DNA from: UBA1724 sp963621575 | GTDB taxonomy: Bacteria > Verrucomicrobiota > Lentisphaeria > Oligosphaerales > Oligosphaeraceae | DNA length: 64,000 nucleotides | Assembly: GCA_963621575.1 (NCBI GenBank) | Contig: CAVFEH010000001.1 | Span: 261,083 to 325,082 of the forward strand | Direction of reading: 5' to 3' | Shown: positions 43,804 through 53,811 of the stretch, one piece after another | Layout of the letters: each line of letters starts with the position of its first letter | Numbering within the stretch: the stretch's first letter is position 1 | Made by a program: the position numbers and the translations under genes | Notes under the pieces: generated by a model | Seen by the model: only the letters and a program-made list of their open reading frames with translations | What the model was told of the DNA's origin: nothing | Database searches by the model: none

Positions 43804-44934
43804 ATGCGCATCTTCAACCTTTACATCGCCAAGAATCTGCTGGGGACGCTCTTGCTGGCACTCGGCATCCTGACCTTTGTCATGATGTCGGTGCACCTCT
43901 TCCGTCTCTTTGCCATGCTGGCGGGGGGTGTTTCGCCGGCGGTGCTAGGGCGGATCTTCCTTTGCTATCTGCCGGATGTCCTGCGCTATGCGCTGCCCTT
44001 CTCCGTGCTGGTGTCCACCGTATTGGTCTTCAGCCGCATGAGTGCCGACAGCGAGATTGTCGCCTTGAAGGCGTCGGGGGTTGGGCTCTGGCAGATCACT
44101 GCCCCTGCGCTGGTGCTCTCGCTGGTTCTGTGTGGGGCGGGGGTGTGGCTGGCCATGGATGTTGCGCCGCGCCTGCGTTATGATGGCGAGCGCATCCGGT
44201 GGCAGGCGGTCACCACCAGTCCGCTGGCGTTATTGGAGCCGGGCGCCATCACGAACCTATCCGGGCAGACCTCCATCCGCGTGGGCTCCCGGGATCCCGA
44301 AAGCGGCCTCCTGCAGGATGTGCACATCTACCAGCTAGACAAGAAGGGCGACGCCCTCCAGGAGATCACCGCGCGGGCCTGCCGCATCCAGGCCGATCCG
44401 GAAGAGCGCGCCCTCCACCTGACCCTCTACCACTTCTCCATCGCCAAACGCGCCGTATCCCAGGAGACTCTGGAAAAGCAGCGCGGCGCCACCCGGCAGA
44501 CACCGGATTTTCTCACCGGCGAGACCCTCACCCTCCGGCTGGAATACGGCACCCTCCAGGACCGCAAGACCCTGAGCCGCAAAATCAAGATGATGCCCAT
44601 GAAAATGTTGCTGGCCGACATGATCTGGCAGCGTTCCCAGGGCGAAGATGTCTCCAAATACTGGTATGACTTTCACTACCGCCTGGCCCTGGCCTTCTCC
44701 CCCCTGGCATTCCTCCTGATGGGAATCCCCTTCGGCATCCGGAACCGCCGCAGCGAGGCCGCCAGCGGATTGGTCATCTGCCTCGTCCTGGCGCTCGTCT
44801 ACTACGGCGTCATCCTCCTTTGCGACAGCCTCGTCAAACACCCGGAGCTCCACCCGGAATACCTCATCTGGCTGCCGAATCTCCTCTACCAGGCCGGGGG
44901 ATTGATCGCCCTCGCGCGGCTCGCCCGGCACTGA
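43804..44934 (+). CDS. LptF/LptG-family lipopolysaccharide export permease (second copy)
   Basis: 376 residues. YjgP/YjgQ family: RIFNLYIAKNLLGTLLLALGILTFVMMSVHLFRL is the first helix pair, YALPFSVLVSTVLVFSRMSADSEIVALKASGVG the coupling segment, and three C-terminal helices follow (LALAFSPLAFLLMGIPFGIR). A periplasmic jellyroll domain lies between. It complements the family member at 7478-8671 to make the LptFG pair, but at another locus. It is followed 30 bp later by the large transglutaminase gene. LptF versus LptG not resolved. Confidence 0.88.
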   Translation: MRIFNLYIAKNLLGTLLLALGILTFVMMSVHLFRLFAMLAGGVSPAVLGRIFLCYLPDVLRYALPFSVLVSTVLVFSRMSADSEIVALKASGVGLWQITAPALVLSLVLCGAGVWLAMDVAPRLRYDGERIRWQAVTTSPLALLEPGAITNLSGQTSIRVGSRDPESGLLQDVHIYQLDKKGDALQEITARACRIQADPEERALHLTLYHFSIAKRAVSQETLEKQRGATRQTPDFLTGETLTLRLEYGTLQDRKTLSRKIKMMPMKMLLADMIWQRSQGEDVSKYWYDFHYRLALAFSPLAFLLMGIPFGIRNRRSEAASGLVICLVLALVYYGVILLCDSLVKHPELHPEYLIWLPNLLYQAGGLIALARLARH

Positions 44935-44964
44935 GCCCCCACACCACACCTCCCGCTTGCCAAA

Positions 44965-47900
44965 ATGAGACTGCTCCTCCTCCTCGCAACGCTCCTCCCC
45001 GCGCTTCTGCTGCAGGCGCTCACCTGGACGGATTCCGACCTCGGATTTTTGGACGAGACCACCATCCGGAAGGCCGCCGCCGCCGCCACGAGCCAAAAGT
45101 ATCCCGACGCGGACACCATTCTCCTCGACGAGGAGGCCCGCCTGGAATATCAACCCGATGGTTCCTACGTCCAGGTCTGCGACAACGCCAGGAAGATCAT
45201 GACCCTGGCCGGCGTGGAATCCAGCCGCGAGCTCCAAAGCTACTACGACGCCAAATACAGCCGTGCGAAGATCTCCCTGGTCCAAATCCTCCGGGGCGAC
45301 GAAACAATCCCCCTGGACCTGGCGGCCTGCACCCAGGAGATGACCGAGAGCAGTCAAATGGGCAGCAATATCTATGACCCTGACCACCGTGTCATCAAGG
45401 TCACCGTGGCCGGCCTGCGGCCCGGCGATGTCCTGCGCGCGGTCTATGTGGACGAAATCCTGAAGCCCCGGGTGCCCGGCTCCTTCAGCCAGAGTTTCCT
45501 GCTGGAGCAGGACCAGCCCCTGCTCCACAGCCGCGTGCAAGTGCAGGCCCCGGCCTCCCTGCCCCTGAAATCCATGGCGGTGAAAGACGTCCAGGGGAAA
45601 CCTCCCCTCTTCCACCAGACCGAGCACACCGGCGGCATCCTCTACACATGGGAGACCGCCGAGCCCGTCCCGCAGTATTTCCCCGAGCCCGGAATGCCCT
45701 CCGGAATCGCCGGCCGCCAGCGGATCCTCATGAGCACCTTCGAATCCTGGGCGCAGGTCTCCCGCTGGTATGACGCCCTCTCCCAGCCCCACCTGGTCCC
45801 CGACCAGGACATCCGGGACGGCGTAAAGACGCTTCTGCGGGGGATTGAGGACCCGAAGGAGAAAGTCCTGGCACTCTACAACTTCGTTTCCCAGAAGGTC
45901 CGCTACATGGGCCTTACCCTGGAGGACAGCGCTCCCGGATACGAGCCCCACGATGTCACCTTCACCTACGCCCAGCGCGCCGGGGTCTGCCGCGACATGG
46001 CCGCACTGCTGGCCTCCATGCTGCAAGTGGCCGGCTTCGAATCCCACCCCGCCCTCATCCACGTGGGATATCCCAAGGACGAAGAAGTCCCGCAGCCCTT
46101 CTTCAACCACGCCATCACCGCCGTGAAACTCCCCGGCGACGACACATGGACCCTCCTGGACCCCACCGCAGCCAACGCCAAAGACCCCTTCCCCGCATAC
46201 CTCTCCGACACCAGCTACCTGGTGGCCACCCCCGAAGGCGACCCCCTCCGCCGTGCCGCCGTCACCCCCTGCGAGCAGAACCAGACCGCCATCCAGACCG
46301 TGGCGAAGCTCTCCCCGGAAGGCGATCTGTCTGTCCGCGCAAAATTCCTCTTCCATGGCCTGGCCGACCAGGCCTACCGGAACTTCTTCCTGGACTGCCC
46401 CCCCGAGCAACGCCGGCTCTTCTTCCAGACGCAGATCTCAAAGGTCCTTCCGGGCGCCACCCTGGAATCCTTGGAAATCCTCCCCGAAGACCTCATGGAC
46501 CTCTCCCGTGTCCTGGAGGCCCGGCTCTCCTGCAAGGCCCCCCAGGCACTCATTGCCGGACGCTCCGCGAAAGACGGCGCGCCAGACCTGGCCCCCGGCG
46601 CCACCGCCATGCTGGCCATGCCCCGCTTCTCAAAGGTCATCGGCCTCAATCTTCTGCCCTTCCGCCTGGCCACCCTGGACAAACGGCGCTTCCCCCTGGA
46701 AACCTCCTGCGCCGCCTCTGTCTCCGAAGAAATCCTCGTAGACCTCCCCGAAGGCGTCGAAATCCTCTCCGCACCCCAATACACCGACCTGGACGACGAC
46801 TCCTTCTGCCTCAAACGCACCCTTGACACCCTTCCCGGACGCCTCCACTACCAGGGCCTTTATGCCAACAAGGCCGTCCGATTCTCCCCCAGGCAATACG
46901 ACCGCATGAAGTGCGCACTGGCGGTCCGTGACGCGGAGGACCGCAAGATGGCGATCCTCCGCTTCCAGGAGACCGCCCCCGTGGCCGCAACAACCTCCGC
47001 CGAAAACAAGGAGCAGGCAGACCTGGACGTGCTGGAGAGAAAGACCGTTGTGCAGCTGCTCTCCCCCTCCAGCTGGACTGTGGAGACCGCCACGAAATAC
47101 AAGGTCCTCACCTACGCCGGCATCCAATCCGCCGACATTTCCATCCCCTTCAATCCCGCCTGGGAGGAGATCGAGGTCCTCATGGCCCGCGTGACCACCG
47201 GCGGCAAGCCACAGGACGCCCCGAAGGAAAACCAGAATCTCATGGACGCCCCCTGGGCGGCCTCCGCATCCCGCTATCCTGCCGGAAAGATCCTGGTGGT
47301 GAGCCTGCCCGGAGTGGAAGTCGGGAGCGAAGTGGAGGTGCAGATCCGCCGCACCCTGAAGAACCGTCCCTTCTTCCACTATGCCGAGACCCTCCGCGGG
47401 AAAGACCCCGTCCGCTTGTGGAGCCTGGACATCCTGGCGCCCAAGGAGCTCGCCGCAAAGCCCAGGTTCCTCCCCAACGGGTGGCTTGACCTCCCACAGG
47501 ACACCAAGGAGGCCGTGAAAGTGGACCAGCGGAAATACTCCATGCCCGGCGGCATGATCCGCTATCGCCTGGTGGCACAGAATCTTCCAGCCATCCACCA
47601 GGAGAGTTCCCGTCCCCCTGAATACGCCTACCTGCCCACGGTGGTGGCGGACGCTGGCGACTGGGGCGACTACGCGAAGTCCCTCTCCCGCATGGTGGAG
47701 GCCCTGGGTGATGGCGGCGAGGCCATCCGCAACATGGTGGCGCCCCTCCTGGAGCTCCCTCCCGAAGACCGCCTGGTGGAGATCCGCCTCTGGATGGAGA
47801 AGAACATCCGGCAAAGCGGCCCCGCGCACTACGCCCTACCCCTGTCATGCCTCTCCGCCCCCGAAATCACCGCACGCGATGGGTACGGCAACAGCGCCGA

Positions 47901-48843
47901 CCGCGCCATTCTCTACCAGGCGCTCCTGAAGGCCGCCGGATTCACGCCACGGCTCTACCTGGCCAGCGACACCCCGCAGTACAAGGAGCTCCAGCTCTTC
48001 TACCGGGAATTTCCAAAAGCCGCGCTCTTCTCCCAGTGGCTGGTTTCCGTCACCCTCGACAAGCAGGAGATCTGGTTCAACGACCAGAGCCAATATTCCC
48101 AGTTCGGAACCAGCCGCCATGACCACGGAATCCTCCTGCCTCTGGATGGCGGAGGCCTCCGCACCATGAGCCTTCCACAGGACTGCCGGGACCTCTCCCG
48201 TTGCCACTGGACCCTGAAGGTGGCAGACGACGGCTCCGCAACCCTCTCCGTGGAAGAGACCATCCAAGGAAGCCGCTTCGGCACTCAGAAGAGATACTAC
48301 CAGTGGCTCACCCCCGAGGAACGCCGGCGCCACTACGTCCAGCTGGTCAACGACATCGCGCAGGACGCCACTCCCGTCACACCCGACCTGGACACCGACT
48401 TCCAGCACTACCCGGGGACCCTCTCCTACACCGTGAAGCTGGCCAAATGCGCCGTCATGGAAGACGACTTCTGCTATCTGCGGCTGCCCGTCAACCTGGC
48501 CTCCCCCCTGGCCGCCGCCCGGGATCCCCGCGAATTCCATCCGCTCTACCGTCCGCGCTTCCAGCAAAGCACCATCGTCCTTGACGTGGAGCTCCCCGCG
48601 CAATACCGCAAGGTGATTCTGAAGCCGGCGCGTTTCTCCTGGAAGGCCCCCGACGGCACCGGCAGCATCCTCTGGCAAAGCGAGGGCCGCGACCCCGCTG
48701 AAGGCTCGCCCCGAAAACTCACCTTCACCTACGAATGCCAACTGGCGCCCGGAGTCACCCCGCTGAGGCTCTATCCGCAGTACCAGGAAGCCTACCGCAG
48801 GCTCCTCCATCCCGACGCCACCACCCTCCTTCTGGCAAAATAG
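44965..48843 (+). CDS. Giant double DUF3857/transglutaminase-like protein, second unit degenerate
   Basis: 1292 residues with an N-terminal signal peptide (LLLLLATLLPALLLQALT). Unit 1 has a DUF3857 domain (about 45-240) and a transglutaminase-like core with the full triad: Cys342 in QRAGVCRDMAALLASML, His382 in FNHAITAVKL and Asp399 in LLDPT. Unit 2 (about 690-1050) repeats the DUF3857-like beta region and a helix GYGNSADRAILYQALLKAAGF that aligns with the Cys helix, but Cys is Ser977 and the His position reads SQWLVSV; only Asp1040 remains. So one active and one dead copy in one chain. Exported; a role in cell-envelope protein processing or crosslinking is inference. Follows the Lpt permease by 30 bp. 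Confidence 0.86.
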   Translation: MRLLLLLATLLPALLLQALTWTDSDLGFLDETTIRKAAAAATSQKYPDADTILLDEEARLEYQPDGSYVQVCDNARKIMTLAGVESSRELQSYYDAKYSRAKISLVQILRGDETIPLDLAACTQEMTESSQMGSNIYDPDHRVIKVTVAGLRPGDVLRAVYVDEILKPRVPGSFSQSFLLEQDQPLLHSRVQVQAPASLPLKSMAVKDVQGKPPLFHQTEHTGGILYTWETAEPVPQYFPEPGMPSGIAGRQRILMSTFESWAQVSRWYDALSQPHLVPDQDIRDGVKTLLRGIEDPKEKVLALYNFVSQKVRYMGLTLEDSAPGYEPHDVTFTYAQRAGVCRDMAALLASMLQVAGFESHPALIHVGYPKDEEVPQPFFNHAITAVKLPGDDTWTLLDPTAANAKDPFPAYLSDTSYLVATPEGDPLRRAAVTPCEQNQTAIQTVAKLSPEGDLSVRAKFLFHGLADQAYRNFFLDCPPEQRRLFFQTQISKVLPGATLESLEILPEDLMDLSRVLEARLSCKAPQALIAGRSAKDGAPDLAPGATAMLAMPRFSKVIGLNLLPFRLATLDKRRFPLETSCAASVSEEILVDLPEGVEILSAPQYTDLDDDSFCLKRTLDTLPGRLHYQGLYANKAVRFSPRQYDRMKCALAVRDAEDRKMAILRFQETAPVAATTSAENKEQADLDVLERKTVVQLLSPSSWTVETATKYKVLTYAGIQSADISIPFNPAWEEIEVLMARVTTGGKPQDAPKENQNLMDAPWAASASRYPAGKILVVSLPGVEVGSEVEVQIRRTLKNRPFFHYAETLRGKDPVRLWSLDILAPKELAAKPRFLPNGWLDLPQDTKEAVKVDQRKYSMPGGMIRYRLVAQNLPAIHQESSRPPEYAYLPTVVADAGDWGDYAKSLSRMVEALGDGGEAIRNMVAPLLELPPEDRLVEIRLWMEKNIRQSGPAHYALPLSCLSAPEITARDGYGNSADRAILYQALLKAAGFTPRLYLASDTPQYKELQLFYREFPKAALFSQWLVSVTLDKQEIWFNDQSQYSQFGTSRHDHGILLPLDGGGLRTMSLPQDCRDLSRCHWTLKVADDGSATLSVEETIQGSRFGTQKRYYQWLTPEERRRHYVQLVNDIAQDATPVTPDLDTDFQHYPGTLSYTVKLAKCAVMEDDFCYLRLPVNLASPLAAARDPREFHPLYRPRFQQSTIVLDVELPAQYRKVILKPARFSWKAPDGTGSILWQSEGRDPAEGSPRKLTFTYECQLAPGVTPLRLYPQYQEAYRRLLHPDATTLLLAK

Positions 48844-48956
48844 CGCCACGCCACGCACGCCACGGCAACCCACACCCGCTCGTGGCAAGACCCACACACT
48901 CCTGCGCCAAAACGCCGGCCGCCCCCCCCCGGCGCGCATCCAACGGCGCCCCGCCC

Positions 48957-49922
48957 ATGCCTCTCCTTGAACACTGCTCATACCGCACACCCGTCCATCT
49001 GGGACGGCACTTCCAGACCATCTACCCAAGCTTCTTCTCCAAAGCCCCCGAAGCCAACTACCGGCGGGAGAAGTTCCTTCTCAACGACGGGGATTTCCTC
49101 TACCTCGACTGGGCGCCTGTCGAGACGCCATCTGACCAGTTGCTGATCATCTGCCACGGACTCTGCGGAAGCACCCACCGGCACTACTGCCTCAGCATGG
49201 TCCACGCCTTCCGCCAGAAGGGAATCCCCTGCCTGGCCTGGAACTACCGCGGCACTGGTCAGGTGGAGAACCAGACCTGCCACATCACCTGCAACAACTC
49301 CACCGACGACCTGCACCGCGTGGTACTCCACGCCATTGCAAAGGGCTACAAAAGGATCTACCTCTCCGGCTTCTCCATGGGCGGGAACCTGGTCATGCTC
49401 TACCTGGGCCGCGAACACGAAATCCTCCCACCCGAGGTCAAGGGCGGCGTCGCCGTCTGCGCCCCCATTGACAGCTCCGCCTCCATCGACGCCACGCACA
49501 AAGCACTCTTCGGGATCTACGAACAGCACTTCCTCAAGAAGATGAAGCAACGGATTCTCTCCGTGGCGAATCTCTATCCCGGCTTCGACTTCACAAACAC
49601 CATGAAGGCACGCTCCTTCCGGGAATTCGACAACGCCTTTACCGCCCCCACACAGGGGTTCAAGGACGCCGAGGACTACTACAACACCTCCAGCGCAATC
49701 CCGTATCTCTCCCAAATCGACCGCCCCACCCTCCTTCTCAACCCCAGGAACGACCCGCTCCTCACTCCCAGGTGCTACCCGAAACGGGCCGCCCGCGACA
49801 GCCAGTTCCTCTACCTGGAAATCCCCCACGACGGCGGACACTGCGGATTCCTCACCCCAAAGGGCGAAGAGTGGTGGCCCGCTGAAAGAACCCTCCAATT
49901 TACACTGGAAAAACTCCGGTAG
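48957..49922 (+). CDS. YheT-family alpha/beta hydrolase
   Basis: 321 residues. COG0429-type hydrolase: HLGRHFQTIYPSFF near the start, HGLCGSTHRHY (oxyanion region), the nucleophile elbow GFSMGGNLVMLYLG, the acid in NPRNDPLLTP and the catalytic His in PHDGGHCGF. Soluble, function unknown; likely ester or lipid hydrolysis. The frame is open upstream, but ATG 48957 begins the conserved domain. The 113-bp gap before it is rich in short ACGCCACGC-like repeats. Confidence 0.88.
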   Translation: MPLLEHCSYRTPVHLGRHFQTIYPSFFSKAPEANYRREKFLLNDGDFLYLDWAPVETPSDQLLIICHGLCGSTHRHYCLSMVHAFRQKGIPCLAWNYRGTGQVENQTCHITCNNSTDDLHRVVLHAIAKGYKRIYLSGFSMGGNLVMLYLGREHEILPPEVKGGVAVCAPIDSSASIDATHKALFGIYEQHFLKKMKQRILSVANLYPGFDFTNTMKARSFREFDNAFTAPTQGFKDAEDYYNTSSAIPYLSQIDRPTLLLNPRNDPLLTPRCYPKRAARDSQFLYLEIPHDGGHCGFLTPKGEEWWPAERTLQFTLEKLR

Positions 49923-50036
49923 TCTCCGTAAAGTAAGGTACAAGGCGAAATCCTCTTTCCTCCGCGTTTTTCAGAAGCCCCGGGGGGGATCCCTCCCCAC
50001 CGGACCAATCCACCCGTCACCCAAAGGAGGCCCAAC

Positions 50037-50870
50037 ATGTCCATTCTGACCATCGCACGCGAACACGGCGCCTGGACCACGGCAGCAGCCGAGCAACTCG
50101 CAAAAGAGCTGAATGCCACCATCCTGGGGAAGGAGGAGCTGGAGAAGCGCCTCCTGGACGCCGGAATGAAGTCCAAGATCTTCCAGCGCTATGACGAGCG
50201 GAAGCCCGGATTCTTCTCCTCCTTCTCCACCGACCAGGACATCTACCTTCTCTACCTCAAGACCGTCCTCCTCCAGGCCGCCTCCCAGGGAAATGTCATC
50301 ATCCTGGGACGCTGCTCACACCTGCTGCTGGGAGACCTGCCGAATTGCCTCCGGCTCCGCCTGGTGGCCCCCGAGGAACACCGTCTCAAGAACCTCCAGG
50401 AGGAATTCGGATACGACCGCGAGACCGCCAACCGCGTCCTCCACAAGTGCGACGCCGACCGCGCGGGATTCTGCCACTTCCATTTCAACGAGGAGTGGGC
50501 CGACACCTCCCTCTACGACCTGACCATCAACACCGCCAGCATCAAGACCGGGCAGCTCATCGACCTCGTGAAATTCCAGCTGGCCGAACGCGTCACCCCG
50601 GCCCAAGAGACCGCCGCCACCCAGCTGGTCAAAGACCGCCTGCTGGCCCAGAAGGTGGCCGCCGCGCTCCTGGTGGAACAGCGGCTCTCCCTGGCATTCC
50701 TGGACGTCCAGGCAGACTCCTCCGGACGCGTCACCCTCCTGGGGGCAACCACCACCCCGGCAGCCGCCATGCAGGCGGCCGAAGCCGCCAAGGCGGTCCC
50801 CGGAGTCACCGAGGTCTCCAACCAAATCCGGGTGGCTCTGGAGATGGTCCAGAATCCCCACAGGATCTAG
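50037..50870 (+). CDS. Cytidylate kinase-like protein with BON-like C-terminal domain
   Basis: 277 residues. The N-terminal 190 residues match the cytidylate kinase-like family (SILTIAREHGAWTTAAAEQLAKELN, GNVIILGRCSHLLLGD, TSLYDLTINTASIKTGQLIDLVKFQ). The classic Walker A is not obvious, since the loop reads REHGAWTTAA. The last 80 residues (VKDRLLAQKVAAALLVEQ, then FLDVQADSSGRVTLLGATTTPAAAMQAAEAAKAVPGVTEVSNQIRV) look like a BON domain, which binds membranes or lipids. The combination is unusual. A strong AAAGGAGG lies 7 bases before ATG 50037. fabI follows 3 bp later. Confidence 0.78.
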   Translation: MSILTIAREHGAWTTAAAEQLAKELNATILGKEELEKRLLDAGMKSKIFQRYDERKPGFFSSFSTDQDIYLLYLKTVLLQAASQGNVIILGRCSHLLLGDLPNCLRLRLVAPEEHRLKNLQEEFGYDRETANRVLHKCDADRAGFCHFHFNEEWADTSLYDLTINTASIKTGQLIDLVKFQLAERVTPAQETAATQLVKDRLLAQKVAAALLVEQRLSLAFLDVQADSSGRVTLLGATTTPAAAMQAAEAAKAVPGVTEVSNQIRVALEMVQNPHRI

Positions 50871-50873
50871 GGC

Positions 50874-51671
50874 ATGGATTTTCTGGACCTGCAGGGGAAG
50901 AGCATCCTGGTGGCCGGCGTGGCCAACCGCCGAAGCATCGCCTGGCACGCCGCCCGCCGCCTTACGGAAGCCGGCGCCCGCGTCCTGTACCTCTTCCGCG
51001 ACACGGCGTTGCTGGAAAAGAACCGCCCCCTGGTGGGCGCCGACGCCCCCGCCTTCCCCTGCAATCTGGAAAACAACGCCGAATTGGAAGGCTTGGCACG
51101 CTGGGTCCAATCCCAGACGCCACGCCTGGACGGCATCCTCCACTGCGTGGCGTATGCCGACTACTCCAAGGGCATCCAGCCCTTCCACCGCATCGCGAAA
51201 GAAGACTTCCTGCAGGCCATGGACATCAGCTGCTTCTCCCTGGTGAAGCTCTGCCAGTCCCTGGAGAATCTCCTGTCGCCAAACGCCTCGGTGGTCACCA
51301 TGTCCATCTCCTCCACCCGCATGGCGGCGGAAAGCTACGGCTACATGGGGCCCGTGAAAGCGGCCCTGGACTCGACGGTTGTCTTCCTGGCGAAGTCCCT
51401 CACCTCCACGGTCTCCCCCGGCATCCGCGTCAACGCGGTGGGCGCCGGCCCCCTGAAGACCAGCGCCTCCGCCGGAATCCCCGGATATGTTGACGCATAC
51501 CTCTTTGCCGAGAAGTCCACCCTCCGGCACCGCGCCCTGGAGACCCAGGAGGCCGCAGACACCGCCGTCTTCCTCCTAAGCCCGCGTTCCAGCGGCATCA
51601 ACGCACAGACCCTGGTGGTGGACGCCGGCATGGCCTGCAACTTCTTCGACCGGGAAAACCTGCGCCCCTGA
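50874..51671 (+). CDS. fabI: Enoyl-ACP reductase, FabI-type
   Basis: 265 residues, short-chain dehydrogenase fold. VAGVANRRSIAWHAARRL is the FabI-type NADH loop (not the Gly-rich SDR motif). Tyr155 and Lys162 are seven apart in SYGYMGPVKAAL, as in FabI. The first FabI tyrosine (E. coli Tyr146) is Ile145 here, so it is a slightly variant enzyme. It performs the last reduction of fatty acid elongation. It overlaps no gene but starts 3 bp after the kinase-like gene, so they are co-transcribed. Confidence 0.9.
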   Translation: MDFLDLQGKSILVAGVANRRSIAWHAARRLTEAGARVLYLFRDTALLEKNRPLVGADAPAFPCNLENNAELEGLARWVQSQTPRLDGILHCVAYADYSKGIQPFHRIAKEDFLQAMDISCFSLVKLCQSLENLLSPNASVVTMSISSTRMAAESYGYMGPVKAALDSTVVFLAKSLTSTVSPGIRVNAVGAGPLKTSASAGIPGYVDAYLFAEKSTLRHRALETQEAADTAVFLLSPRSSGINAQTLVVDAGMACNFFDRENLRP

Positions 51672-51775
51672 CCCCCGTCGGAGCGCCCCGCCACTGGAAG
51701 CAGCCAGAATACGCCTTCCGCGTACGCGCATCCCGTCCGCGCACGCACGCATCCATCGCAAGCACAACCGTTCCC

Positions 51776-52969
<1,194 letters not shown>

Positions 52970-53052
52970 AAACCGCATCCCACAATACGCACTCCGCCCC
53001 GGAAACGCCGCCACACTGGAAACTTGACCGAACGTCCCAAGGGAACGAAACC

Positions 53053-53523
53053 ATGATCCAGAGAATCCTCATTGCACTGCTCCTCTGCCTCCTCTTCGCG
53101 CCCGTCAAGGCAGAAACCGTCCGGCATTACGACTCCTCCGGACGCTCCACCGGACGCTCCGAAACCGACAGCCACGGAAACACCCGGTACTACGATGCCT
53201 CCGGTCGATACACCGGACGCTCTGAAACCGACAGCCACGGAAACACCCGGTACTACGACAGCGCAGGACGCTCCACCGGACGCTCCGAAACCGACAGCCA
53301 CGGAAACACCCGGTACTACGACAGCGCAGGACGCTCCACCGGACGCTCCGAAACCGACAGCCACGGAAACACCCGGTACTACGACAGCGCAGGACGCTCC
53401 GATGGACGCTCCCAGTCCGACAAACTCGGAAACACCCGGCACTACGACAAAAACGGGCGCTCCCAAGGACGCTCCCAGGGCCAAAACTACTCCCCCTCCC
53501 GGGATCGCGGAAACCGCCGATAA
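53053..53523 (+). CDS. Small secreted protein of 21-residue YD-type repeats
   Basis: 156 residues. Signal peptide (MIQRILIALLLCLLFAPVKA) followed by five full and one partial copies of a 21-residue unit beginning R-[HY]-Y-D and containing G-R-S-x-G-R-S-E-T-D-S and G-N-T. Repeats 3 and 4 are identical in DNA (63 bp). Similar small secreted proteins with Y-D and G-R repeats occur in other Gram-negatives, of unknown role; a beta-solenoid or surface filament is possible. Frames in both strands stay open here because the unit length is a multiple of three. The C-terminus is basic (SRDRGNRR). Confidence 0.75.
   Translation: MIQRILIALLLCLLFAPVKAETVRHYDSSGRSTGRSETDSHGNTRYYDASGRYTGRSETDSHGNTRYYDSAGRSTGRSETDSHGNTRYYDSAGRSTGRSETDSHGNTRYYDSAGRSDGRSQSDKLGNTRHYDKNGRSQGRSQGQNYSPSRDRGNRR
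53122..53436 (+). repeat. Five tandem 63-bp repeats
   Basis: Five 63-bp units encoding the 21-residue repeats; units 3 and 4 are identical, units 1, 2 and 5 have diverged. Not CRISPR: units are contiguous, coding and longer than CRISPR repeats. Confidence 0.9.
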
Positions 53524-53621
53524 CCTGCTTTTCACATTGCGCTTGGAGGCCAGTTCGCAAGGCGCAGGGTGACACCACCTGCTCCTTTTTTTTCTGGCAT
53601 ACGGGGAGAATCATCGAAAGA

Positions 53622-53655
53622 ACGGGGGGGGGCGCCGTCCCCGCCCCCCGCTGTT
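53622..53655 (+). terminator. G/C-tract hairpin after repeat protein
   Basis: CGGGGGGGG pairs with CCCCCCG around a short loop, then CTGTTTT. It lies in the 288-bp gap before the AsmA-like gene. Confidence 0.5.
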
Positions 53656-53811
53656 TTCCCCCGCCTGGGCAGTGCCATTTTAGCCGCCATAAGCATCGAA
53701 TCCCCCATGGCGGCGCACTTTTGGCGCCGCGCGTGGCATGGCGCGGTGCGCCGCACCGGAAAAGCCCACTGCGGAGTTGACGCAACCCTCTCCCTCCTTC
53801 CTCCTTATTTC

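Noticed and set aside
53122..53436. Possible CRISPR array
   Set aside because: Units abut with no spacers and are coding.
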